NCBI GenBank assembly: GCA_019096065.1
Contig: JAGUCH010000001.1
Location: forward strand, 8,308,001-8,372,000
Length of the DNA: 64,000 nucleotides
Origin: Paracyclopina nana
Lineage: Eukaryota; Arthropoda; Copepoda; Cyclopoida; Cyclopettidae
Direction: 5' to 3'
A model generated the notes under the pieces. That model did not search any database. It saw only the letters and a program-made list of their open reading frames with translations, and was not told the DNA's origin. This document shows positions 21,437-33,443 of the stretch, piece after piece. Made by a program: the position numbers and the translations under genes. How positions within the stretch are numbered: the first letter of the stretch is position 1; each line of letters begins with the position of its first letter.

Positions 21437-23573
21437 TAGTATTTAATTATCCGATAAAATCAATTAGTCAATTTTGTATACCAGGATTAAGCATTAATTC
21501 CATCAATTGCTAGCATATCTTTTTCCAAGAACGAGCAATTTTGGTGGATACAAGGCCATCTTCAATTTTTTGGGGTCAACAGCAATAAACTTCAAAATGG
21601 GAAGTACTTCCTGGAGCAAATGTTGAATGAGCTCATTGTCAGCTGACATTTAACACTGTTTTTGGGGAAACCATTTTCAAAGCCCAATGCTAACCTTTGA
21701 CCTTCTTCGGATTTTCAATAAACCATCCTTTTTGCCTTTGATGTTGAGTGTCAACTGTGCAAAAGAAAGTAGCTTAAAGTAGCACTCAACAAAGATATGT
21801 CATACAAGTTTTGCAAAATATTGTCAAATATAGCATGGGACCACTCAAATCTTATATTGCCCAATAAGCCAGTGGAGGACTAAGTTTTTTGTTAGATGGT
21901 GCTGTTTGACCAAGTATTTTGGGAAAAATGTCTCGCACGAAACTTTTGCCGTGATTACTAGCGGCAATTTGATTGACGAAGCCAGGCTAGAAAAAGGTTC
22001 AAAAAAGTGCTTGAAAATTTGTGTGAGTTGAATATGGTTTTATGGCAGGAAGGGGTGCCATTTTGTCTGTAGATTATCTCATATTAATGAAACAATACCG
22101 TCGTAATGACGAGTCCATGCAGGGTTTTTCCAGAGAAGCATATTAAGAGAGATTGGCAAGCAGTTAGCTGTTACAAAAGGGTTCGAAAAATTGCTTGCTT
22201 CATTGGCGCGAATTCAAGGCAGGTAAAAAACTTACAGGCAATTTCTTGTGTATCGCAAATTGGGCTGGGGGTTGAATCTTTGCCTTACTTAAGCGGTTTT
22301 GCGTGAGTTGTGCCAGTAAATGTTGCGAGTCACAAGCTGACCGTACTTGCTGTTATTTATTTAGTTATTAACGTCAATCTTTTCTTCGCTCGTGAGTTGT
22401 CACCAAGTGGTGAAAAGATAGCTTATGAGTAGGTCGAGCCTTGCGTGCGCGCATCTTGAGGTAGCTACAAAAAAAGCTCAGCATTCCATCTTCTTACCAC
22501 AGCAATAAATTATTGAGAGTAAATCGTTCTCAAAACTCAGTTCCAAAAAGAGCCTAAAGGTGGCGGGCCTGTACTTTAGCACGACAACTGCCCATTTTTG
22601 TTCCACTGTTTATTATTTAATGCTATACTATATCTTATTTTGTATTTGGTGATCTTACCGAGAAGCCATGAATCAGCCTTAATTTAATGCGTAGAATTAT
22701 CAATTATCTATCTATATTTTATTTTTGAACAGATATTAATACTTAGTGCCGTTTTAGCATCCCTTCGCGAGGAAAAATTTGGCCTGTAACTTCAAGGTTG
22801 CGAAGCCTTTTGAGAGACGAAACTTAAATATGAATAATGGGACATAGTTTTACAAACTTACGACCACTCAAAGCTATTTTGGCATTTTGCAATGTCATTC
22901 TTGCATTCAAGTTTTGGTAGCAAATGAGGGGATAAGCCTTTGGCCATTTCAATGGTATGTTACCAATGAGAGAAAAAAACAATGTTGAGGTGGATGAAAC
23001 TGATAAGAAACCATCTTTTGTGAAAGGCTATCATTTTGTTAGAAAATCTTATAGCCTACGAAAATTGAGGACGAAAAGTTCTGCGCAAGTTGCAGATATT
23101 TCACACCCTTTTTAGAATACATCACCTGTCATATGTGAAGCATTGTTGCCTTTCATTACATCATCTCATTACGGCAAATGTGCTCATTTAATTTGGTGAA
23201 GCCTTTTCGTTTGTTTGCCCATCATGCTATGCTCAAAGTGTCAACAATGTCAGTGGCCGTGAAATGTAAATGGTGAAGGTAAACCCTCTTCCATGGACCT
23301 TTTAACAAGTCCATTTCCCGCCGAGACGATGACGCCTTATACTTGGATAGAGCGTCAATTGGCCGTCCAAGTCAAGTACATTAAGGCTCAGCATGCTGGA
23401 GCTGGGTCTTTTGAGCTATGAAATTGTGAGAACCATAAAAAAAGTGAATTGTTTTTAAGGGAAAATATAGCTAATTTCTAGCTTAACTGAGGCAACTTAT
23501 GTACAGCATTGCGCAATTGCGGTAGCTACTTGCGTTCACTTATTTGTGTGTAAAGCTTTGAATCAAATTACAA
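21437..23573. other. Intergenic, no supported gene
   Basis: No coding frame above 66 codons and no clear repeat architecture was recognised here. Confidence 0.4.
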
Positions 23574-25828
23574 CCCCACAAAACAAATCCGCAAACCATA
23601 CCGATTTGATCCTAATTTAGTACGTATTTTTCATCAGTATTCTTGCTACAATAATATACATAAAAGCATAACGCAACCGTTTCATAAAATTTTTCCAAGA
23701 AACTGATTTTTTTAAAATCATATATATGACTTTTTATTTATTTGCTATATGATATATACACTCTATATATGCTACATAAACACTAAAAAATTGACTATGC
23801 TAATTCATTTAAAAGTTATTAAGTTTTGAAAATGCACCTAGGCTGCATTTTATGCAGTTTTTATCTGTAGACTACACAAAAACACCTATAGTACAATTTC
23901 TTTATAGATTAAAATCGGTAGTTTAGTGTTTAGTTTACTTTAATATGTACTTCTGGTGGGGATATTGTATTATACTTAAGGTGAAAGTGTGCTAAAATAA
24001 CTGCTCAAAATAATTGGCATGAGCTATATAAATTTTCCATTTTTGTCACTTTTTGTGCATCAGATGCCCAGGTCAAAATGGATTTATGTTCCTTATGAGC
24101 CTTAAAATTTCAGTCTCACTCCATCTCCAATTCCAACTCTAGCTCATCAGACAGGATGAACTTACTATGCAGCAAATCATTTTTTGGTCTGAATCACTAT
24201 ATATAAACAATCTTGTTCAATAAGATATATATTTGAATAAAACCAAAGATCTCAGCTTTGCATTGAAAATAATGATCCTGGTGCTTTCAAATTCTGTTTT
24301 TATGTAATTTGCGAAAACATTTGTTGATGAATTTTTTTTAAATCTTAAAGCCATTAAAAGTTAGTGATAATACCAATTTCACAAATTATTGAATTGTTAG
24401 CAGAGCCATCTCTGAACAGTTTACAAAACTGAAATTATCAAATTCCTTAAAATAGGGAGAAAATTCACAATTTTAAAATACTACTAACTGAATTTAGTGG
24501 TGATAAAAGACTTACAATTTTAGTAAATATGCTGAAAAACAAATATTCATAAAATACTTACTAACTAAATCAGCTGAAACTACCTTAACTACTGAATAAG
24601 CATACATTTTTATGTATATGAGCAAATTGGCTGGGTCACAATTTTTATACTGTAGTAATTGTATTTAGTGGGGATTACACACTGCACAGTGGCTCAAAAT
24701 GCCTTCTGGACGCGCACGGGAAAAAAAACTCGCGAAATCGTAGGAGTCAATTTTCATAGGGCCGTAAGCTAAAAACTAACATTCTGGGCTCCCAAGTCCG
24801 CAAATTTCCGCAGCCAATTTTGATGAATAATCATTAAATGGGGTCTTATTGACCTCTCAGCCATAAAAGAACAATTCAATTCGATTCCCATCAAAAGTTA
24901 AGTATGCCCAAAAAATGTCCAAAAATGGCTATTCTACCATTTTTATTGCTGAACACTTTTTCAAGCAAAGTTTGATTTCGAAGTCAAATTTTAATATGTA
25001 TCTGTCAATTCAAACCATTTTTGGCTCTTTTCATTGCCTAGAAGTCAACACAATTAGAATTTGAAAATTGGTGGCTAAATGAGAATTCGGGCGATTTGGC
25101 GGATTTTCTCGTGCGTGTGAAAATGGCTTTTTGACCCACTGTGCACTGGCAATTTTTGTAGAGTTGCAAAATGACAAAACTAGATAAAATACCAACCAGC
25201 TAAATCAGTAGAATCTACCTTAACTGCTGAATAAGCATACATTTTTATTTTAATAAGATAATTGGTCTGGTTGCATTTCAAATCCATTACTACTTTTATT
25301 GTGTGGTGATAAAAGACTGGCAGTATTAGCAGTGATACAAAAAGACAAATATACTTTAAGTACTGACCAATTAAATCAGTAGAATCTACCTTAACTACTG
25401 AAAAAGTATACATTTTTTATTTAAATGAGCAAATTTGCTTGGTCACAGTCCACATACAGTAGTAATTGTATTTAGTGGTAATTTAATACTGGTAATTTCA
25501 GTAGAAGTGTTAATTGAAAAATCTACATTAAATACTGACCAACTAAATCAGTTGAATCTACCTTTACTACAGAAAAAGCATATACAATTCTTACTTTAGA
25601 ACCATAAAAGTCATACAGATAAAATGCACAACTTTTTATTAGTGGAGATACTGAAACTTTGAATATCAATTACTTCAAGAATATAAATAATACCGGGAAA
25701 ATAATTACATTGGAGGGTTTTATGGACTTGAAGGAAATTATCTTAAGTAATGTTTTTTTAAATTAAAAGCACTTTATTTTCCAACTGGGTTTACTACAGA
25801 TTTACTACTGATTTTTTGTTTTGTGAGG
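23574..25828 (-). mobile_element. Non-autonomous DNA transposon, copy B (inverted relative to copy A)
   Basis: Its left end matches the right end of element A, and its right end matches A's left end, including the CACAAAACAAAAAATC start and AAATCAGTAGT repeats. Its right end is TGTTTTGTGAGG, one base off the consensus. A clean 3-bp target duplication is not visible. A 459-bp element is nested inside. Gene 2's TATA box begins 163 bp to the right. Confidence 0.8.
24685..25143. mobile_element. 459-bp nested insert with CACAGTG ends and CACTG duplication
   Basis: The ends are CACAGTGGCTCAAAA and its imperfect inverse. CACTG flanks both sides (24680-24684 and 25144-25148). Known Transib elements have CACWRTG-like ends and 5-bp duplications, so Transib-like is a reasonable but unproven assignment. 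The flank also resembles the end sequence, which weakens the duplication call. Confidence 0.65.
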
Positions 25829-25990
25829 AATGTGTCACTTGGAGCAGCAGCGAGTAATTAAGCATCGGGTGATGCCAAGTTTCAGCAAGTTTTGCGCGCT
25901 TCTATTGGCTTAGTAACGATCGCGGCAACTCAGCAAACATTCGTGTAGCCTTGTGTACGCACATAAGCGTAGAATCGCGTACGTGCGCAC

Positions 25991-25998
25991 TATAAATA
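25991..25998 (+). promoter_or_regulatory. TATA box of gene 2
   Basis: TATAAATA is followed about 32 nt later by a CATTCA initiator-like word (26023-26028). The first ATG of gene 2 is at 26073, giving a 5' leader of about 48 nt. Confidence 0.7.
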
Positions 25999-26072
25999 CC
26001 GGCAACGAAGATGGACTACTCGCATTCAACTTCGTTTTTCGTTCTGTGGAGGAACGAAAAAAACAGACATTT

Positions 26073-28260
26073 ATGATGAAGTCCACATTTGTGGTAAGCA
26101 TAGGCATTTGGCAGCTGCGCAACTCCTAATAAACTCTTTGTAGGTAATTTTGGCTTCCTGCTTGCTAAGCCAGGCTTTGGCTGTCCCCATCACCCCTTTT
26201 GGACTCATTCAAAAGGCCTTGAGCAAAAGGCAGTCTAACTATGGGCAACCCACAGCTGTGATTGCAGCCGCCCCAGCTTCCTACGGAGCCAGCCAAGCTT
26301 GCCGAACTGTCAATGAGCAACAGTGTGACACTGTCAATGAGCAGCAATGCAACACGGTGAACCGCCAGCAATGTAACACTGTCAACCGCCAGCAATGCTC
26401 CACTGTCAACGAGCAGCAGTGCAGCACCGTCAACGAGCCGGTCTGCAACACTGTGCAGAGGCAACAGTGCAGCACTGTCAATGAGCAGCAATGCCGAGCC
26501 GTCACAGATACCGTCAACGAGGAGCAGTGCAGAACCGTCAATGAGCAGCAATGCCAAACTGTCAATGAACAGCAGTGCTCAACGGTGAATGAGCAGCAAT
26601 GCCAAACCGTCACGGACACAGTCAACGAGGAACAGTGCTCGACTGTCAACGAGCAGGTCTGCAATACCGTCAACGAGCAGCAATGTCGTACCGTCCAGGA
26701 CACCGTGACTGAGAACCAGTGCAGCACCGTCAATGAGCAACAATGCCAGACCGTCACTGATACCGTAAACGAGCAACAGTGTGACACTGTCAACGAGCAG
26801 GTATGCAACACTGTCTTTGATACCGTCAATGAGCAGCAATGCCGTACCGTCCAAGAGGAGAAGTGCGAGATCCAGTACATGACCCAATATGAGGAGCAAT
26901 GCCGCACTGTCCAGGAGCAGGAGTGCAACACCGTCAATGAGCAGCAGTGCAGCACCGTCAACGAGCAGGTCTGCGAAACTGTCCAAGAGCAGCAATGCAC
27001 AACTGTCCAGGAGCCCCAATGCACCACTGTGAACGAGCAGGTGTGCAGCACTGTCAACGAGCAAGTTTGCAACACTGTCACAGACACTGTCAATGAGCAG
27101 GTCTGCAACACCGTCAACGAGCAGCAATGTAAGACCGTTCAAGAGCAGCAATGCAACACTGTCAACGAGCAAGTTTGCCAAGAGGTCTGCGACAATCAAT
27201 CAACCTATGGTGGTGCTGCATCAGCACCTGCCAATTATGGTGGAGCACAATCTGCACCAGCTGGCTACGGAGCTGCTCCTGCCTGCAGGCAAGAGTGCAG
27301 AAGCGTCCCAAGGCAAGAATGCAGGAGCGTACCCCGCCAGGAGTGCCAGAATGTTCCCAGACAGCAATGCCAGAATGTCCCCAGACAAGTTGCTCGGCAA
27401 GTGTGCAACAACGTACCAAGGCAGCAATGCCAAAACGTGCCCAGGCAGCAATGCCAAAATGTTCCCAGGCAGCAGTGCCAGAATGTGCCCAGGCAGCAAT
27501 GCCAAAATGTACCCAGGCAGCAGTGCCAGAACGTCCCAAGACAGGAGTGCAGGAATGTTCCTCGTCAGTCTTGCGAGTCTGTCCCAAGGCAAGTGGAAGA
27601 GCAAGTCTGTCAAAACATCCCCAGGCAAGCTTGTGAAAATGTCCCCAGACAAGTTCCCAGACAGGAGTGCCAGAATGTCCCTCGGCAAGAGTGCAGGAAT
27701 GTCCCCAGACAAGTGGCCAGGCAGGAGTGCCAAAATGTCCCGAGGCAAGTGTGCAACCCAGTTCAGAGGCAGGTTCCAAGACAGGAGTGCAGCAATGTCC
27801 CCAGACAACAATGCCAAAATGTTCCTCGACAGCAGTGCCAAAACGTCCCAAGGTAACAAAGTCGAACGGCCTAATCATAACTCGTCATTGATTTGTTGCA
27901 TCTTTTTTCAGACAAGTTCAAAGGCAAGAATGTAGGAATGTTCCCAGACAGCAATGTCAAAATGTACCCAGACAGCAATGCCAGACCGTTCCTCGGCAAG
28001 CCTGCGAAAATGTCCCCAGGCAAGTACAACGGCAAGAGTGCCAGAACGTACCCAGGCAACAATGCCAGAATGTACCCGAACAGGTATGCAACAATGTCCC
28101 AAGACAACAATGCCGAAGCGTTCCCAAACAGCAATGCCAGAACGTGCCTGAACAAGTGTGCCAAAATGTACCCGAGCAGGTCTGCCAGAATGTCCCCAGG
28201 CAGCAATGCCGAACCATCCCAAGAGAAGTTTGCGACCAACAGTCCGGATATGCTGGTTAA
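26073..28260 (+). CDS. Secreted acidic/basic Cys-octapeptide repeat protein, gene 2
   Basis: No family name is recognised; an extracellular structural, matrix or adhesive role is inferred. Exons are 26073-26093, 26144-27852 and 27912-28260; all junctions are GT-AG and in phase (692 aa). A signal peptide MMKSTFVVILASCLLSQALA is split after residue 7 by the first intron, and a KR pair follows at 35-36. A Tyr/Gly/Ala segment leads to block A (from Cys60, about 35 Cys) of C-x-T-V-N-E-Q-Q units. A GY-rich linker follows, then block B (from Cys388) of C-Q-N-V-P-R-Q-Q units, ending in QQSGYAG. Block A is acidic and block B basic. Inserted VTDT or PRQV tetrads keep Cys at 4n spacing. The second intron lies within the repeat without disturbing the register. 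Tandem ATGs at 26073/26076 leave the exact start slightly uncertain. Confidence 0.9.
26300..27195 (+). repeat. Coding 24-bp minisatellite, acidic block A
   Basis: About 35 Cys-headed units, mostly 24 bp and some 36 bp, encode C-x-T-V-N-E-Q-Q/V. Third-position variation among units shows the array is not freshly expanded. Confidence 0.9.
27284..28233 (+). repeat. Coding 24-bp minisatellite, basic block B
   Basis: Units encode C-Q-N-V-P-R-Q-Q/E. A run near 27415-27545 is the most uniform. The array is interrupted by the 59-nt intron at 27853-27911. Confidence 0.9.
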
Positions 28261-29159
28261 TAAGGCCATTTTCTCCGATATCCTCTCTGAATATCTGCCT
28301 GGTGTTTTTCCCTCGCTCAATTCCTGGCACCGAATCTCTCTATTATTACCATTCTTCTACCACTCTAATATTTAACGCCTACTTTTTTGGCCTATATTTA
28401 TGGAATACAACCACTACATCCGAGAAATCAGTCTGAGCTAGCGACAAACTGCGTGAAGCTGCTTGCACATCGAAGGATGCACTCAAATAGGCGTAATTTG
28501 GTTATGTTCCTTCACATGGCTACCTTCGATGCAGTAGAAATAATTGATGATATTTGCTCCACAGCAGGTTGCCATTTTGCAAGCCATCATATGTTTACCA
28601 CCTTCAGATTTATATTAATTAATTAATAATCAGAGTAAGGTTTTATTTTTTTATGTGTTGCCCCGAGTGTAAAGGACACGCTTTGTTAAGTGAGTGCAGA
28701 TTTTATGCTGGTAAAATCAACGATGCTTTGCAAAAATGCAGAATTTACCGGCTAGCTTCGTGGAAAAAAGGTGAAAGAACAGTCATAAATGTAATTTTGA
28801 AACTGACATTTTCAGCGGGATAGCGTTCTCATCTAATCATGCAGCTTTTTTTCGTATTCTTTGCACAACTTTGCAGCAGATGACCACAAAGCCGAATGAA
28901 GACAAAAACGATCAGACTTTTTTACGAATTGGTGCACTTCCGCGTTAATGATGCATTATTCTTGCGTTTGATCTTTAAGGTCTTCATAATTGCCGTATCA
29001 CACAGGGTCTATCAAAAAGTACTTTATCTCCCAAAAGTCTTTGATGCGAAGTTTTAATTTATGAAACGCTGATGTGCCATTACTTTTCACACCTCCATGA
29101 GCACTCTATCGTTTCCAATGGATATCCTGAAAGGGGTTGATGATATATCATTTCAATGA
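28261..29159. other. Gene 2 3' region and intergenic DNA
   Basis: No canonical AATAAA was found close to the TAATAA stop of gene 2. No further gene is supported. Confidence 0.4.
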
Positions 29160-29539
29160 GTTTGGGTGTATCTCGGAGTTGGCTAAATAGATTTACCTAA
29201 AAATTGGCATACATGCTGAGAATTAGATTCTAAGCAACTTTTGCTTAAATAACTTTTTCCAAATACAATCCTTATTGAAACTATGATTTTTAAAACTCTT
29301 TAACTTTAACCACTATTATTTCAGTAAATATGACTTTTTGGCTCTAAAAAACTTATTTAATCTGATGATTTTACAAGTATCTTTGAGAAACATTTAATGA
29401 ATTATGATATTAAGTTGCTATTAATGCTACATTTTTAGTTTTTAGTTTTTGCAGTTTCAACCACTTTTCACCAGGTGGCACTCCAAAATCTGCTGACTCT
29501 TCAAAAGAGCGAAGCAAACTGAAATGTGGAGCACTGCAC

Positions 29540-30106
29540 GGGTACCAGTACTCTGACCTAAAAAGGGGTCCATTTTAAAACCTAAGTTCTAAGATCTAAT
29601 GGCGTCTGTTTTGTGACCTAAAGGTGTCGTTTTAACATCTAAATGGAAGATTTGTAAGTAATGTTCACCTGAGTTTTTCGATCTAAAATCGGGGGCAATC
29701 TTTTCAACTCCTATATTGATGCAAATGTTAGAGTCCTGTTGCTATTGCACTGATGGATGGAAAAACTAAGCCTATGTACCAATCACTTTTTAGGCTATTA
29801 GAGTTTTGTGTCCCAACTTTTCACGTCTTCAGCTTCAGCTGATTTTGAACAGGCAAGCAGAGATTCATTTTTGGAAATTTTCCCTAACACAAGGGGTTTT
29901 GGGCTTAGATACCACTACACGCAATGCCTGTATCGCAAAATTACAAAAATTGGCCATTAGATCTTAAAACAGACCCCATTAGATTTTAAAACACAGGTAT
30001 AAAGTTGGCTCCAGCTACTCCGCCTTAGGTATTAAAAATATGTTCTTAGGTCGTAAAACGTAAACAGCACGTAGGTATTAAAACTTAGGTCTTAGTATGG
30101 TTTCCC
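29540..30106. mobile_element. 567-bp nested element with 8-bp duplication
   Basis: CACTGCAC occurs directly at 29532-29539 and 30107-30114. The ends GGGTACC and GGTTTCCC are only partly inverted (about 12 of 19 positions). The interior repeats CCTAA and TTAAAAC words. An 8-bp duplication is typical of hAT and P superfamilies. Confidence 0.6.
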
Positions 30107-30487
30107 CACTGCACTAGCTACAAAAAATAACTTGTGTGGATTATTTTTTTTTATGAACTTCCCAACCTGTAATATTATTTTTGCTACTAAAAATATCATG
30201 AAATGAAGTTAAACTGCCTCACAATTACAATTAGTTATAAGAAAAAATACCTATAAGCTATTTTTATCAGGGATATAGCTGCTTGCATTTCATTTTTTGG
30301 AAAGGTTGAGTGACTTTAGATAAAAATGTTGAGAATCAATTTTTTGAGTTTGAATGTGACTTTGGACACCTAAACAAACAAAAACATGTGTCATGCCTCT
30401 AGGCGGGAAATTCAAACTCTGATTTTTAAAATGATATTTGTAAACAATATTAGATAACAATCATAAAAATAAACTTGCTTAAAACTG

Positions 30488-31106
30488 CACACAGGGCCAG
30501 TGACGCTTTATTTCGTCCGGTTTGATTTTTCCGTCAAATAGAAGCTGCTACAATGGCGCTCCAAAATAATAGCAAAATTTGACTTTTCGGCCTCCCAAAA
30601 CTTCCAAGGTTGCAAAATGTAGCAGCTAAATTCAACTGGAATCAAGTATTTGAGTGTCAGGGAGACTCATAAGCCATGAATTTTGGTGATCCATGCTGAT
30701 CCAAGAAAGAACAGCATATTTTGTTCTAATTTTGTTCTAGAAAATGAACAGCTTTTTTGAGGCTGATTTGGAGGCAATTACTTTTAGGCAAGATCAACTA
30801 CAATTGCTTGTATACTTTCAGCAAGATCAAAAATCATACTAAATGCAATTTTTTTAGGTGTGCAGCTTAAAACAGGTTGTTTGTCACCATTTTCTTAACC
30901 ATACTTTTTTGCTGCTTTTTTCCAAGTTTTGACTTGGTCTCAAAAATCAGACATTTATGATCAGCTGAACTGAGTTCATATGTCTCTGCTGAGTGAATTT
31001 GAATGAGTTGGACCATAAACTAAGTGTTGAAGCAAAAAAAGTTGAAAAATACTGATTTCCGATTTTGGCCAAAACGAACGAAATGAAGCCTCCCTGGCCT
31101 AGTGTG
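30488..31106. mobile_element. 619-bp nested element with 5-bp duplication
   Basis: The ends CACACAGGGCCAG and its imperfect inverse are flanked by AACTG at 30483-30487 and 31107-31111. Similarity of the ends continues for about 30 bp with a shared TTTCGT word. Confidence 0.65.
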
Positions 31107-31326
31107 AACTGGGATTTATCCAACATGTCAATTACTTTTGACAAAAAAGTGCACAAAACATCTTTAAAGTAGCTATTATGAAACTAATTATATTTTTTTA
31201 TTAAGATTCAGATAAAGTCATTCAATAAAAAAGTTATTGAGGCAAAAGTTGCTTAGAATCTAATTCTCAGTATGTATGCCAATTTTTAGGTAAATCTATT
31301 TAGCCAACTAAGAGATACACCCAAAC

Positions 31327-33443
31327 TGCACCATCATTGAAATTATATAGGATCCCCTTTTGCCTGTTAACTGATGATGAAATTTTGTAGTCTAGCCATG
31401 ATCCTCAGGGATGACAATTATTGGCGCATAACTGGCATCAAAATGAGCTGCAGTTTAATGGGCCATTTCAGTGGAGCCATTACAGAATGAATTTGCTATT
31501 CATTGATTACGAGTGACTAGCGCAGAATCATGGAACTTCTCAGACCGTGAAGCTAGTTCAAGATTACAAGTCAAGGCTTTAATAAAAAAGATCCATTTTA
31601 TTACTGATGCCATCAATGCCCCAAAATGCACGTCATTTCTGCAAACATGGCCACCATATGGTGTTGCTTTGTTCAACTGCTCAGTGCGCACAAAAACGAG
31701 AGGGCTATTTATCTTGGCAAAACCAATAAAAAGGAACCATTGCAATGACAGAACGCATGTAGCAAATAGCTCAACATTGCATTAGACTTAAAACTGCAGT
31801 CCGAAAAGAAATAAGGACCCTGTGAACACAATCTGGCCATTGCTTGAGGCAACAACAGCAACAGCAGTTGCACAGTTAATTTTATAAGAAAAAACATTTG
31901 CACGATAAAATATGAAGCTGGCTGACCGAGTGAGGCTTGGAGAGGATCTGAATTCTATATTGCTGATGGGGGACAAGGTGATTTTTTTATATAGCTGCAT
32001 TTTCTCACAGGCCAGATAATTATGTCCATAAAAATGGCACTGAGGATAGAAAAATAGTTATTGATGCCTCACAAAAATCCCACATATACGACTTTTACAA
32101 GCTGATCTTGGCGTGCGTAGCTGAGCCCATTTTGGATCAGATTAAAAATTCAAGTGTACATATTTATGGCACGAAAATCGTAAAATTGCTATTTGTATGA
32201 GAAGTATTGTTATAGGCCTGATACTCCACGTTGCTAATCTTGAACATTGATCATATGCTAAAACCTATGCATATGCTAAAGTACGCCCGCCATCTAGCCA
32301 TGGACGCATGAATTCTTTTCATGATACTGTGTGCAATATTTCAATGCAAGCATGCGTCAGATGGTGGTGACCAAAAGGTTAAAGTCAAAATTGCCGCAAA
32401 ATGAGCTCGGATTTCATATTAAAAGCAAAAAAACTTCAAAATCATGTCACGAGACGGTGATCATCTATAATAGAGGCTTGTAATTGGAATTTTCAGCTCT
32501 AATTAAGGAAGTAAGGTAGCAAGATTTCCTTTAATGCCTCGAGATAGACCTACATTGACATTTTACTACACTTGATTGAATTTTAAATATTTAGCCTAAA
32601 TCAGGCAATCAAATTGTTCTTATGAGTCATGAAATATGCATTGGTTGATACAGCAGTTTATATAGTTTGGTTCTGACCCAATGGATGAAAGCGGACGACA
32701 GTTGACCTTGGCCTTGCTGCAGCAAAATTGCAAAAAGTAATAAATATCCAAAATTTGCGATTTCGCTGCTGTTGGCGCGACTAATCCTTCCTCATAATTG
32801 ATACAAATCATCTATCTTAAGCGAGTGGTATTAAAAGTATTGTTTCAACCTTGAAAATACTTTACCCCAAACCACTTGTTATAAGTTAATAGGTCTTGTA
32901 TAGCTTTACTGAAAACAGCAAAAACACAATTGACCCTTGTCTGCAAGCTTCTTTCGCTAAAATGCTAATTAGCAAATTGCAGGCGCAAGCTGTAGTATAT
33001 TATTACAGCCATAAATCATGCCTAAAACAAATACGATGTGCCAATATTTCCTTGCTTTTCGGCTGGAAAAAAAATCAGAGTGAAATTATTACACCTCGAT
33101 TGCATCGTAAGTTGCACTATGAAAACCTTGAGAAAGAACTTGGCAATTGTGCTGCAGCTAGCACTGACATCATCAGGAAATGAAAAAATACCTTTTTTAC
33201 TCCTTCATCCAACCTTGCCATCATCATGGCATCCTTAGGCAGGCACAAATTAAAACTCTTTTTCTACTGTCGGACCATTGAATATACATTATTCAGTTCA
33301 ATTGAGCAATTAGCTGTAGACAATTGTTTCATTAAGATTTCTTTGTGTCCTTTGGTTTTTGCTATTGAACAACTTGATTAAAAAAATAAATACATAAACA
33401 AAAGTATTATAAATTGACTCAGTATAGATTCTCTCAGTGACAA
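31327..33443. other. Intergenic, no supported gene
   Basis: Frames of 60-95 codons occur on both strands without domains. No clear repeats were recognised. Confidence 0.4.

Larger units (their letters stand above)
29160..31326. mobile_element. 2.2-kb element with ~100-bp inverted ends
   Basis: GTTTGGGTGTATCTC and about 100 bp inward at the left are repeated inverted at about 31219-31326. Weaker pairing extends outward for some 30 bp on each side. Two further elements are nested within it. No transposase frame is seen. Confidence 0.8.

Noticed and set aside
24680-25148. hAT assignment of the 459-bp insert from CAGTGG ends
   Set aside because: No 8-bp direct repeat fits those ends, whereas 5-bp CACTG fits ends starting CACAGTG.
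26165-28320. Long minus-strand frames opposite gene 2 (up to 278 codons)
   Set aside because: The 24-bp repeat keeps several other frames open. The plus strand has the signal peptide, splice sites, TATA box and meaningful register.
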